Notes: generated by a model not told the origin, from the letters alone. Positions 28,986 through 38,702 are shown, counted from the first letter of the stretch. The stretch is DNA of 44,640 nt from an uncultured Alphaproteobacteria bacterium (GCA_905479605.1 CAJQNC010000041.1:1-44640); one strand, 5' to 3'. A program made the numbers and translations.

Positions 28986-30479
28986 TTATGCAGCTGGTTT
29001 TGGTAATGCGGCCACGAGACGCAATGAAGCTGTCAATTCTTCCAGTTGGAAGAAGGGTCGTAGATAGACCACAGCCTTATAACATCCGGGCTTGCCGGGC
29101 TCATCAAACACATCCACACGACCTTCACGCAGTGGGAATGAGGCTTTCACATCTTGTGGAGCGATGTCAGACAACAAGATGTACTGGGCCAACCATGTGT
29201 TCAGATAAGACGCCACGTTATCACGGGACATGAAACTACCGATCTTATCGCGCATCATGACCTTGATGTAGTGGGCAAAACGTGAACAGTTCAACATGTA
29301 AGGAAGTCGAGCTGACAACCTCGCATTGGCATTGGCTTCGTCCAAGTTGTACATCTTTGGTTTCTGTACTGTCTGACCACCAAAGAACGTAGCGTAGTCT
29401 GTGTCTTTGCAATAGCAGAGAGCCACAAAACCAAGGTCACTCAGTTCTTTTTCACGACGGTCTGTGACGATAACCTCAGTTGGTACCTTCACGGCCAAGT
29501 CACCACTTGCAGTCTTGAAAGTATACGCTGGCAGGTCAGCAACCATACCACCACCTTCAGTGCCGCGAATCGCAGCTACCCAACCGTAGTGAGCAAACGC
29601 ACGAGTGATGTTTTCAGCCATCGCATAGGAAGAACTCCCCCAACAGAACTGAGAATTGTTAGTGCCGTCAACGGTTTCTTCATAATCAAAGCCGTCTACA
29701 GGAACTGTGTTCTGACCGTATGGTAGACGCATCAGTACGTGTGGTAGCGTTAATGTGAAGTAACGTGAATCTTCCGATGCACGGAATGAAAGCCACTTAA
29801 TCGCATCTGTTCCATCAAACAGCTTAGACAGGTCACGAGGTGCACTCATTTCTGAGAAGCTATCGAAGTTGAACAACTCAGGTGATGCTGCGCCAATGAA
29901 TGGTGCATGAGCCGCTGCGGCTACACCTGAAAGCAGAGTAGCGAGTTCAACGTCCTGTGGTAGACGACCAAATTCAAAGTCACCAACTAAGCAGGAGAAG
30001 GGAACTCCACCGTATGTGCCGTATTGCTCTTCATAAACTTTCTTGAAGAGAGCACTTTGGTCGAATTCGACAGCCTTTTCGAGGTCTTTGGTGAGCTCAT
30101 CTTTGGTTACAACCAATAGCTTGAGTTTCAACATTTCACCTGTCTCGGTCTTGCTTACCAAGCGGTGCAGACCACGCCATGAACCTTCAAAGCCTTGGAA
30201 GTCAGGGTTGTGAAGAATCTCATCCATTTGGGCTGAGAGTTGCTTATCGATATCCGTGATACGGGTTACGATAAATGTATACACATCGTCAGGAATTGAG
30301 CCCTTAGAAGCTGCTGCAACCTGGTTGCAGAACTCTGTGAGCATCGCTTTCGCTGCTTCAACCTGTGAAGGATCACGAGCTAATTTTCCTTGTGTAAAGA
30401 ATTGTTGGGTGAGAGTTCCTGCTGATGGAGTATTTCCTCCGCCTGAACCGCCCTTTGCTGGTGTTTTTGCTGTTGCCAT
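28986..30479 (-). CDS. tssC: Type VI secretion contractile sheath large subunit
   Basis: DFQGFEGSWRGLHRLV; FSCLVGDFEFGRLPQDVELATLLSGVAAAAHAPFIGAASPELF; C-terminal KPGCYKAVVYLRPFFQLEELTASLRLVAALP. Confidence 0.96.
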   Translation of the reverse strand: MATAKTPAKGGSGGGNTPSAGTLTQQFFTQGKLARDPSQVEAAKAMLTEFCNQVAAASKGSIPDDVYTFIVTRITDIDKQLSAQMDEILHNPDFQGFEGSWRGLHRLVSKTETGEMLKLKLLVVTKDELTKDLEKAVEFDQSALFKKVYEEQYGTYGGVPFSCLVGDFEFGRLPQDVELATLLSGVAAAAHAPFIGAASPELFNFDSFSEMSAPRDLSKLFDGTDAIKWLSFRASEDSRYFTLTLPHVLMRLPYGQNTVPVDGFDYEETVDGTNNSQFCWGSSSYAMAENITRAFAHYGWVAAIRGTEGGGMVADLPAYTFKTASGDLAVKVPTEVIVTDRREKELSDLGFVALCYCKDTDYATFFGGQTVQKPKMYNLDEANANARLSARLPYMLNCSRFAHYIKVMMRDKIGSFMSRDNVASYLNTWLAQYILLSDIAPQDVKASFPLREGRVDVFDEPGKPGCYKAVVYLRPFFQLEELTASLRLVAALPKPAA

Positions 30480-30500
30480 TGTTCTTACTCCTTATCTTTT

Positions 30501-30998
30501 CTATGCAGAGCCAAGTTCTTTTTGCAGCTGAGCCAGCTTAGCTGGATCTGCAATGACGCTACGGAACAAAGCATCAAGCGCGTCATTACCATCCAGTTTG
30601 GACAGAATGTCGGACAGTGCCGTACGCTTTTCATAAACTTCATTCATAAAGTCAACTTGTTGCACGATGTTTAGTGGATTGAAATCATCCATGCTCTTCA
30701 TGCTCAACAGAATGTTGTGCTCAGGAAGATCACCGCCCATAGTGTTTTTCACTTGGAGTGGCACTGTGGCATTCAATGATTCAAAGACATCATTAAAGTT
30801 GTCTACGTCTATCTCAACGAACTTCCGTTGCTTAAGTGGTGTGAGTGGCACAGCAGGTTTACCTGCCAAGTCTGCCAAAATACCTACAACGTATGGAAGT
30901 TCCTTGACTTCGATTGCGTTACCAATTTCCACGTCGTATGTGATTTGGACCCGTGGTGGGCGTACGCGATCTAAGATATGTTGGGTGCTTTCGCTCAT
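30501..30998 (-). CDS. tssB: Type VI secretion contractile sheath small subunit
   Basis: PRVQITYDVEIGNAIEVKELPYVVGILADLAGKP...PLKQRKFVEIDVDNFNDVFESLNATVPLQVKNTM; adjacent to tssC. Confidence 0.95.
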   Translation of the reverse strand: MSESTQHILDRVRPPRVQITYDVEIGNAIEVKELPYVVGILADLAGKPAVPLTPLKQRKFVEIDVDNFNDVFESLNATVPLQVKNTMGGDLPEHNILLSMKSMDDFNPLNIVQQVDFMNEVYEKRTALSDILSKLDGNDALDALFRSVIADPAKLAQLQKELGSA

Positions 30999-31260
30999 AT
31001 TACATCCCCGTTATTGTTGTTAAACCAAAAAGATGTAATCGATACATCTTCACTCCAACAGTTTCGCTAAAATACTTTAAGAAAAGGTAAACTTTTACGG
31101 TTTAATGAAAAAAACGGGACTAAGTTATTGTATTTAATGTATTTTATTTTTTACAAGAAAAGAATCAATTTTATCTATTTATAAATAATTGTATATATAA
31201 TTATTTAAATAAAATTAAAACTACTAATAATATTTCCAAAAATTAGATTGCGGTACTAGA

Positions 31261-31410
31261 TCTCGGATACAAGACGGGCAACCCAGGAGAATCCTGGGCT
31301 CGTCTACGTTCCGGGATGGCGATCTTCTTTGAAAAACAGTACATCACCTTCGTCCCAGTCTTGGTGTGTGTCGATCCGCGAACGGATCCACACACAGACC
31401 AGGATACCTG
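31261..31410. repeat. Intergenic palindromic repeat cluster
   Basis: ACCCAGGAGAATCCTGGGCT and GATCCG CGAA CGGATC flanked by GTGTGT/ACACAC. GATACAAGAC...CCTGGGCTCGTCTA(C/T)GTTCCGG is shared with 43947..43996. Confidence 0.65.
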
Positions 31411-31428
31411 CTAATTCATCAACGTCGT

Positions 31429-34400
31429 TTAAGAATTGCTAGCATTAGCCACACGTACAGTTTGAAAGCGAGCTTCATGTTCTTTAACTTCTTGCTGTAA
31501 GTGCAACCGTTCCTTCATGAATTGAAGCTCAAGTTTTGCTTTAAGTTCTTCGTCCTGTGTAGATTCGAGAATTTGCTGATGATTCAAACACTTCTCCAAG
31601 GCTTTATTCAAGCTATCACAATCATAAGACTTTTGAGTTAATGGATTATACCAACTAGATTCCGCTTGAAGTAACGAATTAACTTCTTCAAGTCTATCAT
31701 TCAGTCTCTTAACCTCAAGTTTTTGAGACTCTAGAAACGTATCTATATATTCAACGTCTCCGGTTTTAGGGTTATTCATTGAAGTTCTTCCTAAGAGACT
31801 GGTTTCAAATGGTCTATTGATCCCTGCCTTTTCAGCTTCTTGATCAATTTGCTCAGTCGTCAGAAAGGATGTGTTTAAAAGCATCATCCAATCGCTTCTG
31901 GATTTAGAAGATATCTTTCTCAGTGTGGGTAAAACCGCATGACACCTATCGTTCCATTCCTTCCACAGGTTAAGCGTGTGGCGAGCTGAATTATTTTCTG
32001 TTTCATAGGTATTTTTCACGTTGCCTAGTTCAGATACATATTCTTGCATGATCTTAGTTAACGTTTTTTTCCCTTCCCCCGAAAGAGCGAGTTCTTGCAA
32101 CAAAGTTAGCATTCTCTTTGAAGGGTGAGTGCTGGAAGTTGGATCAGTAAGGAAACTATAAGCAAGCAGAAGGTCGTTTAAAGTATCCTCAACGCTCTGT
32201 GTGGGCTCTGTTGGGATTTCTAGGTGGTTAATGAAGTAACTCTGGCGATTGTACTCTTCGATGGCTCGGTGCAAGCCTGGAAAGTTAGCTTTAATAAACT
32301 TAAGCCTTGCCTCTAATTGGGCAAGCTCACCATGTTGTTGCAATTGGCTTTGTAGCGCTTTGGTCTCAGTTGTAGCTTTTTCAGTTGAATCATGTATTTC
32401 CTCGATTTGGTCTCGCAGAGCCTTCGCAGATGAATACCTGCCCTTAGGCCAATTCCCATAAAAATACTCTAGGCGTTCCTTCACATTGCCTTTGGCTTTC
32501 TCCATATATTCCGGTATATATTCACAGAAATTCTCAAGACACATGAAACTCCTATACTCACCATAAGCGGTAGACAACACTCCTTTCAATTGAAGTTCTT
32601 CTTTTATAGAATGTCGTACCTTAACCGCTCTCTGTTGTGCTAGCGAACGGCCCTCTTGTGACCAATACATTAGATCATCAACTAGTAAACCGAGATCATG
32701 TTGGGGGTTCCTAGGCATTGGGCGAGTTAAGAGCTTTTCCATGGAAAACTCAGATTCTGCCTCGTGATCAGCGGTGTTTTGGGGAAGTAAAAGAGGGTAT
32801 GAACCTTCTTCAGAACCCATGCTTGGAGGTGTCTCTTCCCCCTCTTTATCTACATTTGGTTCCGTCTCATTCATATCACCTGCATCAGGCATTGTTAGGT
32901 CAGGGTACATTCCCTTAGGAACAAGATGTCCATGACTTCTCATGAGTGTGCTAAAAGTATCTTCTTGGAACCAATGCTTATTAGCGGTTTCCTCACGCGT
33001 TATCTTAAACTCTTCCACTGGACTACTGTTCCCCCAACTAAATGTGCTGGCCGGCGGACGTGCTGCATTTGCTAATTCTGTAACTTCATTTGTAAGCCGA
33101 ACCCAGTGTCCATAGGCGTCTTCTAACTTGCGAGCATTGTCTTGGTGTTTCTGTAGGATTACACTAAGGTTTTTTTGAGAGACGAGCCTTTGAATGTCGG
33201 TCAATCTATTAATATCTTTCTGCACAAAGTTCAAAGCAGACTTGTCATGAGAAGGTAAGGCATGTTCTTCCTTGGCTTCGCCCATGTGGCGCAGTGGTGA
33301 GTTAGAGCGCATTAAACGAACAATATTCGCTTGAGGAGCAGGGGGTCTAGTCAGAAGGGGAGAGTTGAAAATGATGGCTTGGTGTCCATCATTTGGTGTG
33401 GTGTGAAGAAGGTGGGATGCAACAACTCCGCCATAGGAATCCCCAGTATAATATACGTAGGTCGGATTATGATCCTTTATGGCACGATCAACAAAGCGTC
33501 TGGCAAACATTGTGTCATTTTGTATTGGGAATTGCTCATGCTTTTTTAATGCGTTGATTTTAGAGAGCAAGCGCATTGCCTCTTCCAATTCTTTGGTCAT
33601 TCCATTTAATACTGGATATGTGTCGTAGTCAAAGTCTGGAAGACTTAATGCTTCATCCTTCTTACAGCCCTGGGTAAAGTCTCGTAAAGAGAGAAATGAG
33701 ACATTGGAACTGTCGTCGAATCCATCTTCCAGTGTTTCACCCTGTGCTATGAAATTATGAAACCACCGTTTTCGTCTCTCTTTTAATTTGCTGACTAGAT
33801 CCTCCCAACTCGTCGAGAAATCTCTGGATTTCGGCCAACCGTCAGAAAATTGTGGCTCTTTTTGGCGCCATGCAACTTTCTGATCACTCTTTCTAGACTC
33901 GTTAAGCTCATCATGTTTCTTGCGCTCCAGGTCATAGCACATGAGATTAACGTAGTAATGTTTTAGCCTATCAAATTCTAGTATCAACGCTGCTGGGTTG
34001 GTAGCATTGTTTCTGGCCCAGTAACGTACCACCTCATGTTCGTAAAATAGCTGGTGCTCAGCTGGAGGAGTCTGCTCTTCTTTCAAATGTCTTAAGCACT
34101 CCAATAAAGCAAGCGTATTTTTGTCATCTCTTGCGTGCTGTCCACCAAATCCAAAATAAATATCTCCTTGGGGACCTCTATATGCAACAGCTTGGAAGGC
34201 TCCTTGCGTGCTTTTTGAGATTAGTTCATAGTCGCTCAATGGAAAGTCAACTTCAGATTCTGAAGGTATTGCTTGCTGCGCTATAAGTGCAGCTGGAAGG
34301 TTGCGCCACGAAACGTCTTTGGAAAAACTTTTCGTAGATCCTTGGTGTTCAGAAATTTCCGGACGAGTTGCTTGAGCGTCATTTATGGTATTTAGCGCCA

Positions 34401-34470
34401 AGCATGACGTTGAAAAAATAAACCAAGATGTTGCTCGTGCAAATAGGCGTCGTTGTGATAAATTAAACAT
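31429..34470 (-). CDS. Large putative secreted protein with alpha/beta-hydrolase (lipase-like) segment
   Basis: 1013 aa; N-terminal signal-like MFNLSQRRLFARATSWFIFSTSCLALNTINDAQA; AVAYRGPQGDIYFGFGGQHARDD; YVYYTGDSYGGVVASHLLHTTP (GxSxG); coiled-coil-like C-terminal half. Confidence 0.7.
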   Translation of the reverse strand: MFNLSQRRLFARATSWFIFSTSCLALNTINDAQATRPEISEHQGSTKSFSKDVSWRNLPAALIAQQAIPSESEVDFPLSDYELISKSTQGAFQAVAYRGPQGDIYFGFGGQHARDDKNTLALLECLRHLKEEQTPPAEHQLFYEHEVVRYWARNNATNPAALILEFDRLKHYYVNLMCYDLERKKHDELNESRKSDQKVAWRQKEPQFSDGWPKSRDFSTSWEDLVSKLKERRKRWFHNFIAQGETLEDGFDDSSNVSFLSLRDFTQGCKKDEALSLPDFDYDTYPVLNGMTKELEEAMRLLSKINALKKHEQFPIQNDTMFARRFVDRAIKDHNPTYVYYTGDSYGGVVASHLLHTTPNDGHQAIIFNSPLLTRPPAPQANIVRLMRSNSPLRHMGEAKEEHALPSHDKSALNFVQKDINRLTDIQRLVSQKNLSVILQKHQDNARKLEDAYGHWVRLTNEVTELANAARPPASTFSWGNSSPVEEFKITREETANKHWFQEDTFSTLMRSHGHLVPKGMYPDLTMPDAGDMNETEPNVDKEGEETPPSMGSEEGSYPLLLPQNTADHEAESEFSMEKLLTRPMPRNPQHDLGLLVDDLMYWSQEGRSLAQQRAVKVRHSIKEELQLKGVLSTAYGEYRSFMCLENFCEYIPEYMEKAKGNVKERLEYFYGNWPKGRYSSAKALRDQIEEIHDSTEKATTETKALQSQLQQHGELAQLEARLKFIKANFPGLHRAIEEYNRQSYFINHLEIPTEPTQSVEDTLNDLLLAYSFLTDPTSSTHPSKRMLTLLQELALSGEGKKTLTKIMQEYVSELGNVKNTYETENNSARHTLNLWKEWNDRCHAVLPTLRKISSKSRSDWMMLLNTSFLTTEQIDQEAEKAGINRPFETSLLGRTSMNNPKTGDVEYIDTFLESQKLEVKRLNDRLEEVNSLLQAESSWYNPLTQKSYDCDSLNKALEKCLNHQQILESTQDEELKAKLELQFMKERLHLQQEVKEHEARFQTVRVANASNS

Positions 34471-34683
34471 TTATTTACTCCTCTTAAGGTCAGCCAACCT
34501 TATTTAACAATACGTTAACATTAGCCATGTAAATCTTGTTCTGTCAATACTTTATGGACTAACTACCTTACCACCCGACAAAATTGATTCGCTCAGATTT
34601 TTTATGCCACTAATATCATTAGTTTTCTACCTTGAGATGCAGTCTTAGTCTTATTATTTCCTATAAAAATAACGAATTACGTC

Positions 34684-34768
34684 TCCCCGCACTTGATGCG
34701 GGGTCCATCTAGAAGCATTATGAATGTCCCTTTGGTGGCACATTGGATCCCGCATCAAGTGCGGGAAA
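34684..34768. repeat. Palindromic intergenic repeat (CCCCGCACTTGATGCGGGGTCCA ... TTGGATCCCGCATCAAGTGCGGG)
   Basis: Inverted arms of ~23 nt with very few mismatches. The core CCGCACTTGATGC/GCATCAAGTGCGG recurs at 43821 and 44043. Confidence 0.85.
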
Positions 34769-34900
34769 CGTAACTAATTGAATTAATGGTGTGTTTTAAG
34801 TTTTCTCCCTTGTTTCCATAGATAGAGTGAACGCTATGAATAGACTGTATTTAAAAGTGTAGGGTGGTAAGCGTTTGATGAATGAGGTAGATAACCCTTA

Positions 34901-35371
34901 CTATCTACGATGAGGAGAAGGACACTGAAGTTTCCATAAATCCTCCAGGAGACATGGAGGCTGCAATTCCCCAGCATTATTGCTCCAGCCTACACATTTT
35001 TCACCTTGGACTTCCCCTCCTTCGAGATGGCAGTAATCTTCTTGATTTGGAGGGTACTTGGTGAGTGTAACCCCTGGCTTTTTACACTGTCCACGTACTA
35101 AACGCCAAGAATCACAAGCTTTATCACTCCAGAGGCAATACTCTGTTTGATTCCCGCCACCGATGTTCATTGAACAAAACCGGCCTCCGGCCTTGAGACA
35201 ATTGCACCCTGAAGGGTCCACATCGTAGCATTTTCCATCATACCGACAGGGACTGTACTCTTTCTTACATGCTTCTTCAGTAGTAACGTTTTTGTATGGT
35301 TCAGCAAGGTTGTCACATGACATATGAGCATTTGAGGGGTTGTTGAATCCACATGCTAGGAGTGGCTGCAA
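34901..35371 (-). pseudogene. Cys-rich putative lipoprotein, start region apparently frameshifted
   Basis: 156-aa Cys-rich ORF opening at a TTG. The upstream in-frame sequence RILALSLQPLLAC looks like a lipoprotein signal but follows a TGA that overlaps the out-of-frame ATG at 35393. Confidence 0.55.
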
Positions 35372-35479
35372 TGATAAGGCGAGAATTCTTCATAATGTTT
35401 TTCCTGTGGCTCTAAAAAGTCATATATTGACATTAAGAAAAAAAGATAAACATTTTATTAATGCGATCTTTTTCTGAGC

Positions 35480-36457
35480 CTACCAATTACTTAAGGGCTT
35501 ATAAAACACCATCCGCGGAGCGTCATAAATACTATCGAAAGCGTCTTTGTTGCGAGGAGTGAACTCTGCCGCCAGAAAAGCTTTTTTCAGTGGAGAGTCA
35601 TGAGAAATAACGGCAACGATCTGGTGAGCATGATTTTTAGTTTCAGTACTCATGATGGTAGATACGGAACCTGCATCATTACCAAACGCCTCGCAGCAGA
35701 GTCGCGTGAAATTGTCTTCGGCTGCACGAAGTCTGAGCAGTATGTCAGAAGGAAGCAGCTCACTATGAAAGCTTTCAGCCCGTTTTCGTTGGGTTTCAAA
35801 ATGAATATTCGCAAGCACAATTTGCCAGTTATCAGGTAATGTTTTTAGTGGTGTGGTATGTTCATTTTCAGGAAGTGTAAAATGGTCTGATAGAGTGTTC
35901 ACTAAATCATAAGCTAGATTTAGAGCTTCGGCCATGAGGGGGCATATCACATCCTTTTTAAAAAGAGGAAAGATTGCGGCCAGTCCTCGACCTTCTATAG
36001 GCTTGTCGTCTGAGTCATGCGCAGACAAATCTTGCCACAGCTGTAATATATCTCTGTGTTCATCTTTTATGTAGGGTGTTCCATCCTAGCGGCATCCTGT
36101 AGGCATACGAGCTAAATCAATATACCCTAAAAGGGAACCATCTTTAGAGGAGGTAACTTTATAAAGATGTTAGAGGGATAAATTCCGGCGGCGGTTATCA
36201 CGAACCTCCAGCCATGTGTCCAAGTCCGAGCAGTGAGGAAGAGCTCTAGGAGGTTGGTTGGCAAGAGTTTTTTCAAAAGTAGTTTTCTCTGCGATGGTAT
36301 CAGCGGACTCGAGGATTACGTTCTCTCCGGTTGCTTGAACAACAACAGCTGGTGTTTCACCCGCGTCATCAAAAAATATATCTATCGTCGGAGGATGTCC
36401 ATAAAGTGGTAGTGTTGTAAATGCAAATATAAAAAAGAAATTTAAATAACCAATCAT
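35480..36457 (-). pseudogene. Secreted-protein gene interrupted by two in-frame stops
   Basis: ATG 36457 gives MIGYLNFFFIFAFTTLPLYG...RRNLSL, TAA (36172..36170), HLYKVTSSKDGSLLGYIDLARMPTGCR, TAG (36088..36086), DGTPYIKDEHRDILQLWQDLSAHDS... to 35480, all in one frame (326 codons). Confidence 0.7.
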
Positions 36458-36603
36458 AGAATAGAGATTCCTAAGAAAAATCAAATCAGCGGGCTTACAT
36501 AAGCATATTGTTTTAATAAACTCAAGAGTTTGTGTAGGTGTTGAATGAGCAGAAAAATCTTGATCATGAGGGTATCCTATGGCATGTTCCGTGCATTCTA
36601 CAT

Positions 36604-36678
36604 GCCATCGTAGCTCAGTGGTAGAGCGCACCCTTGGTAAGGGTGAGGTCGTGAGTTCGATCCTCGCCGATGGCACCA
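36604..36678 (+). tRNA. tRNA-Thr (anticodon GGT), encoded CCA
   Basis: Acceptor GCCATCG/CGATGGC, D-arm GCTCAGTGGTAGAGC, anticodon arm CACCC TTGGTAA GGGTG, T-arm GTTCGATC, 3' CCA in sequence. Confidence 0.96.
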
Positions 36679-36797
36679 TTCGTTGGTAGTAATATAATAA
36701 TAAATATTAGTGTATTTAAAAAAAATTTGAAATTTTATGAATAAAGATATACTGATTAAAATTGGTTCTTAACGGGTACAGTAGTAAAGGTATATTA

Positions 36798-38522
36798 ATG
36801 AATACATATTTTAGTCGAATTTCTCTCGTTTCCCTCCTCACTTTAACACACGCCTCAGCATTTGCGATGTTCAATGGTGAAGAGCAAGACAACAAGTCTG
36901 GCTCTTCTGCAGTAAGCTCAACTTCCTCGAAAGCTTCCGCTGAGCAAGCCAGCCCTAAAGAACTAGCAAGACAGCTTCTGACAGAGGGGTACTTTGTCCA
37001 CGCCGTACGACAAAACCCTTTCGATTACGATCTCACATTAACTGCTGGATCTATGCTGCCGATGACAGCTAATTTTGGTGGTATGGCTGAGCGTATGCGC
37101 TCATTAATTGGCGGTCGACTCACCTCAGAGGATCAAGAATTACTATCTAGTGCTTTATCTATGGGAGTCCGAACCACTTACTTACCGAACCCAGATCAAT
37201 TCCGCCCATGTTTGTATTTCACTCTTAATTGCCTCGTTGAAAATCACGCCGGGCTGGACTTATCCAGCTATAATTCCGTGGTCTTTATTCCCACCGCAGA
37301 GCTTCTGCCTGATGTAGTCAATTTGTATCCTTCTGATACTGCTGTTTGGCGTAGAACTTTAGATCTTAAAACCATTCCCGGTGCTGTGCTTATGGTCCCT
37401 GAATCTTTGTCAACGCCTGAGGTTGATGCGGGGGAATTAAAAGTTATCAGCTATAGTGATGATGTTTCAGAAGCAACCAATCGTTTTCTTGATGAACATA
37501 CACCAGGTATGCGTATAAGATTAGAAAGTGCCCCTGAAGGTTGTGAAAGTCTTTTAGATCGGGCAATGCTGCAGGGTGCGGATATGGGGCGTTCTGAGCT
37601 ATTCTCCGAGTTTCTGGCGAACCCTGCTGTTTCATTTGGCCACGAAGCCTCCCCCCTACGGACTGGCATGGGCCCGGTTTTGAAAACCCTCAATCTTCTT
37701 GTTAGTGATTTCAATGAAATGTGGAAAATTGGGCTTCTGAAAGAATATCCGGGGATTTCTAAAGGTCCTAAACTCTTAACAAAGTATAGGGTGGAACCCT
37801 TTCATGCTCTCGGTAAGGTTCTTCAATCCGAGCTTGAGCGTTTATTGGATCTATTAGATCGACCTGATATTCTTGCTGATTACCTTGAGGTGGAAAAACC
37901 AAAACTTGATCGCGCCTTATCAAACTTCGATAACTATATAAAGCATAATACAAAAACAGATAACCCCAAGGAAATAGCACGAGCCCGTAAGTGGCAAACT
38001 CGGCCCTACAGCTTTGAGGTTTCCTTGCGTCTCGCCGACTTCCCTTATGAAGTTGCAGCAAAAGTTTTGAATGACAAAAGCCTCGATGGTGTGCGTGAAG
38101 AAATGGCAACTCATTATTGGTTTATAAGGTCCTTAAATAGTTTCTATGGCATCGTCCCTGTTGATGAGCGAAACCCTCAAGAGCAGCTCAAGATTGCAGC
38201 AGAAATGTTACAAGCCAAACTTCAAGGTGGTGGATTTAGTTGGACCTATGCTCAATATCTAAACTCTATCATGGCGCTAGGTATGGTGAACAAAGGAAGA
38301 GAAGATTACAAGAGATTGTATCTTGAAGGGCTGAAAACGCTTGTTCCCACCTTGCCTGCTCAAGGAAGCTTAACCGTTAGAACTGCAGAGGGAATTAACA
38401 CCGTACTTGTTGCTGATACCCTACGTGGATTCGACATACCCTTGGGGAAGAGTTTTTTCAAAAACGGTCTCAAGAGAGTTCCCACGCTGGAAACGTCACT
38501 TCCTGCAAACAACGCATATTAG
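36798..38522 (+). CDS. Hypothetical secreted protein
   Basis: Signal-like MNTYFSRISLVSLLTLTHASAFA; ORF track start 36762 is probably too early. No family recognised. Confidence 0.75.
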   Translation: MNTYFSRISLVSLLTLTHASAFAMFNGEEQDNKSGSSAVSSTSSKASAEQASPKELARQLLTEGYFVHAVRQNPFDYDLTLTAGSMLPMTANFGGMAERMRSLIGGRLTSEDQELLSSALSMGVRTTYLPNPDQFRPCLYFTLNCLVENHAGLDLSSYNSVVFIPTAELLPDVVNLYPSDTAVWRRTLDLKTIPGAVLMVPESLSTPEVDAGELKVISYSDDVSEATNRFLDEHTPGMRIRLESAPEGCESLLDRAMLQGADMGRSELFSEFLANPAVSFGHEASPLRTGMGPVLKTLNLLVSDFNEMWKIGLLKEYPGISKGPKLLTKYRVEPFHALGKVLQSELERLLDLLDRPDILADYLEVEKPKLDRALSNFDNYIKHNTKTDNPKEIARARKWQTRPYSFEVSLRLADFPYEVAAKVLNDKSLDGVREEMATHYWFIRSLNSFYGIVPVDERNPQEQLKIAAEMLQAKLQGGGFSWTYAQYLNSIMALGMVNKGREDYKRLYLEGLKTLVPTLPAQGSLTVRTAEGINTVLVADTLRGFDIPLGKSFFKNGLKRVPTLETSLPANNAY

Positions 38523-38540
38523 GAAGTCAGAGATTTAACT

Positions 38541-38702
38541 GAGCCCTGCTCATGCTTACTAATGAAAGTTCGCAAGCAGTGTATCCAGAATCGTGGTGAC
38601 TTTTTCGCGGATGTTCAGCCTGTGCACCACAAGATCCACCATCCCGTGCTCATGCAGGAACTCAGTGTTGGACACAACGCTTTTTGCAATGGTCTCAAGT
38701 GC
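38541..38702 (-). pseudogene. Divergent duplicate 3' fragment of accD
   Basis: Minus strand encodes ...TEFLHEHGMVDLVVHRLNIREKVTTILDTLLANFH* (38666..38559), 28/35 identical to the intact accD C-terminus in the window. Confidence 0.88.

Noticed and set aside
36086-36172. Stop-codon reassignment to explain the TAA and TAG in the 35480-36457 frame
   Set aside because: TAA, TAG and TGA all end conserved genes normally in this window (e.g. TAA for folD, TAG for accD, TGA for etfB).
36458-36679. N-terminal part of the 36170..36679 ORF (MVPSARIELTTSPLPRVRSTTELRWH...)
   Set aside because: This is the antisense translation of the tRNA-Thr gene. The real start is most likely ATG 36457.
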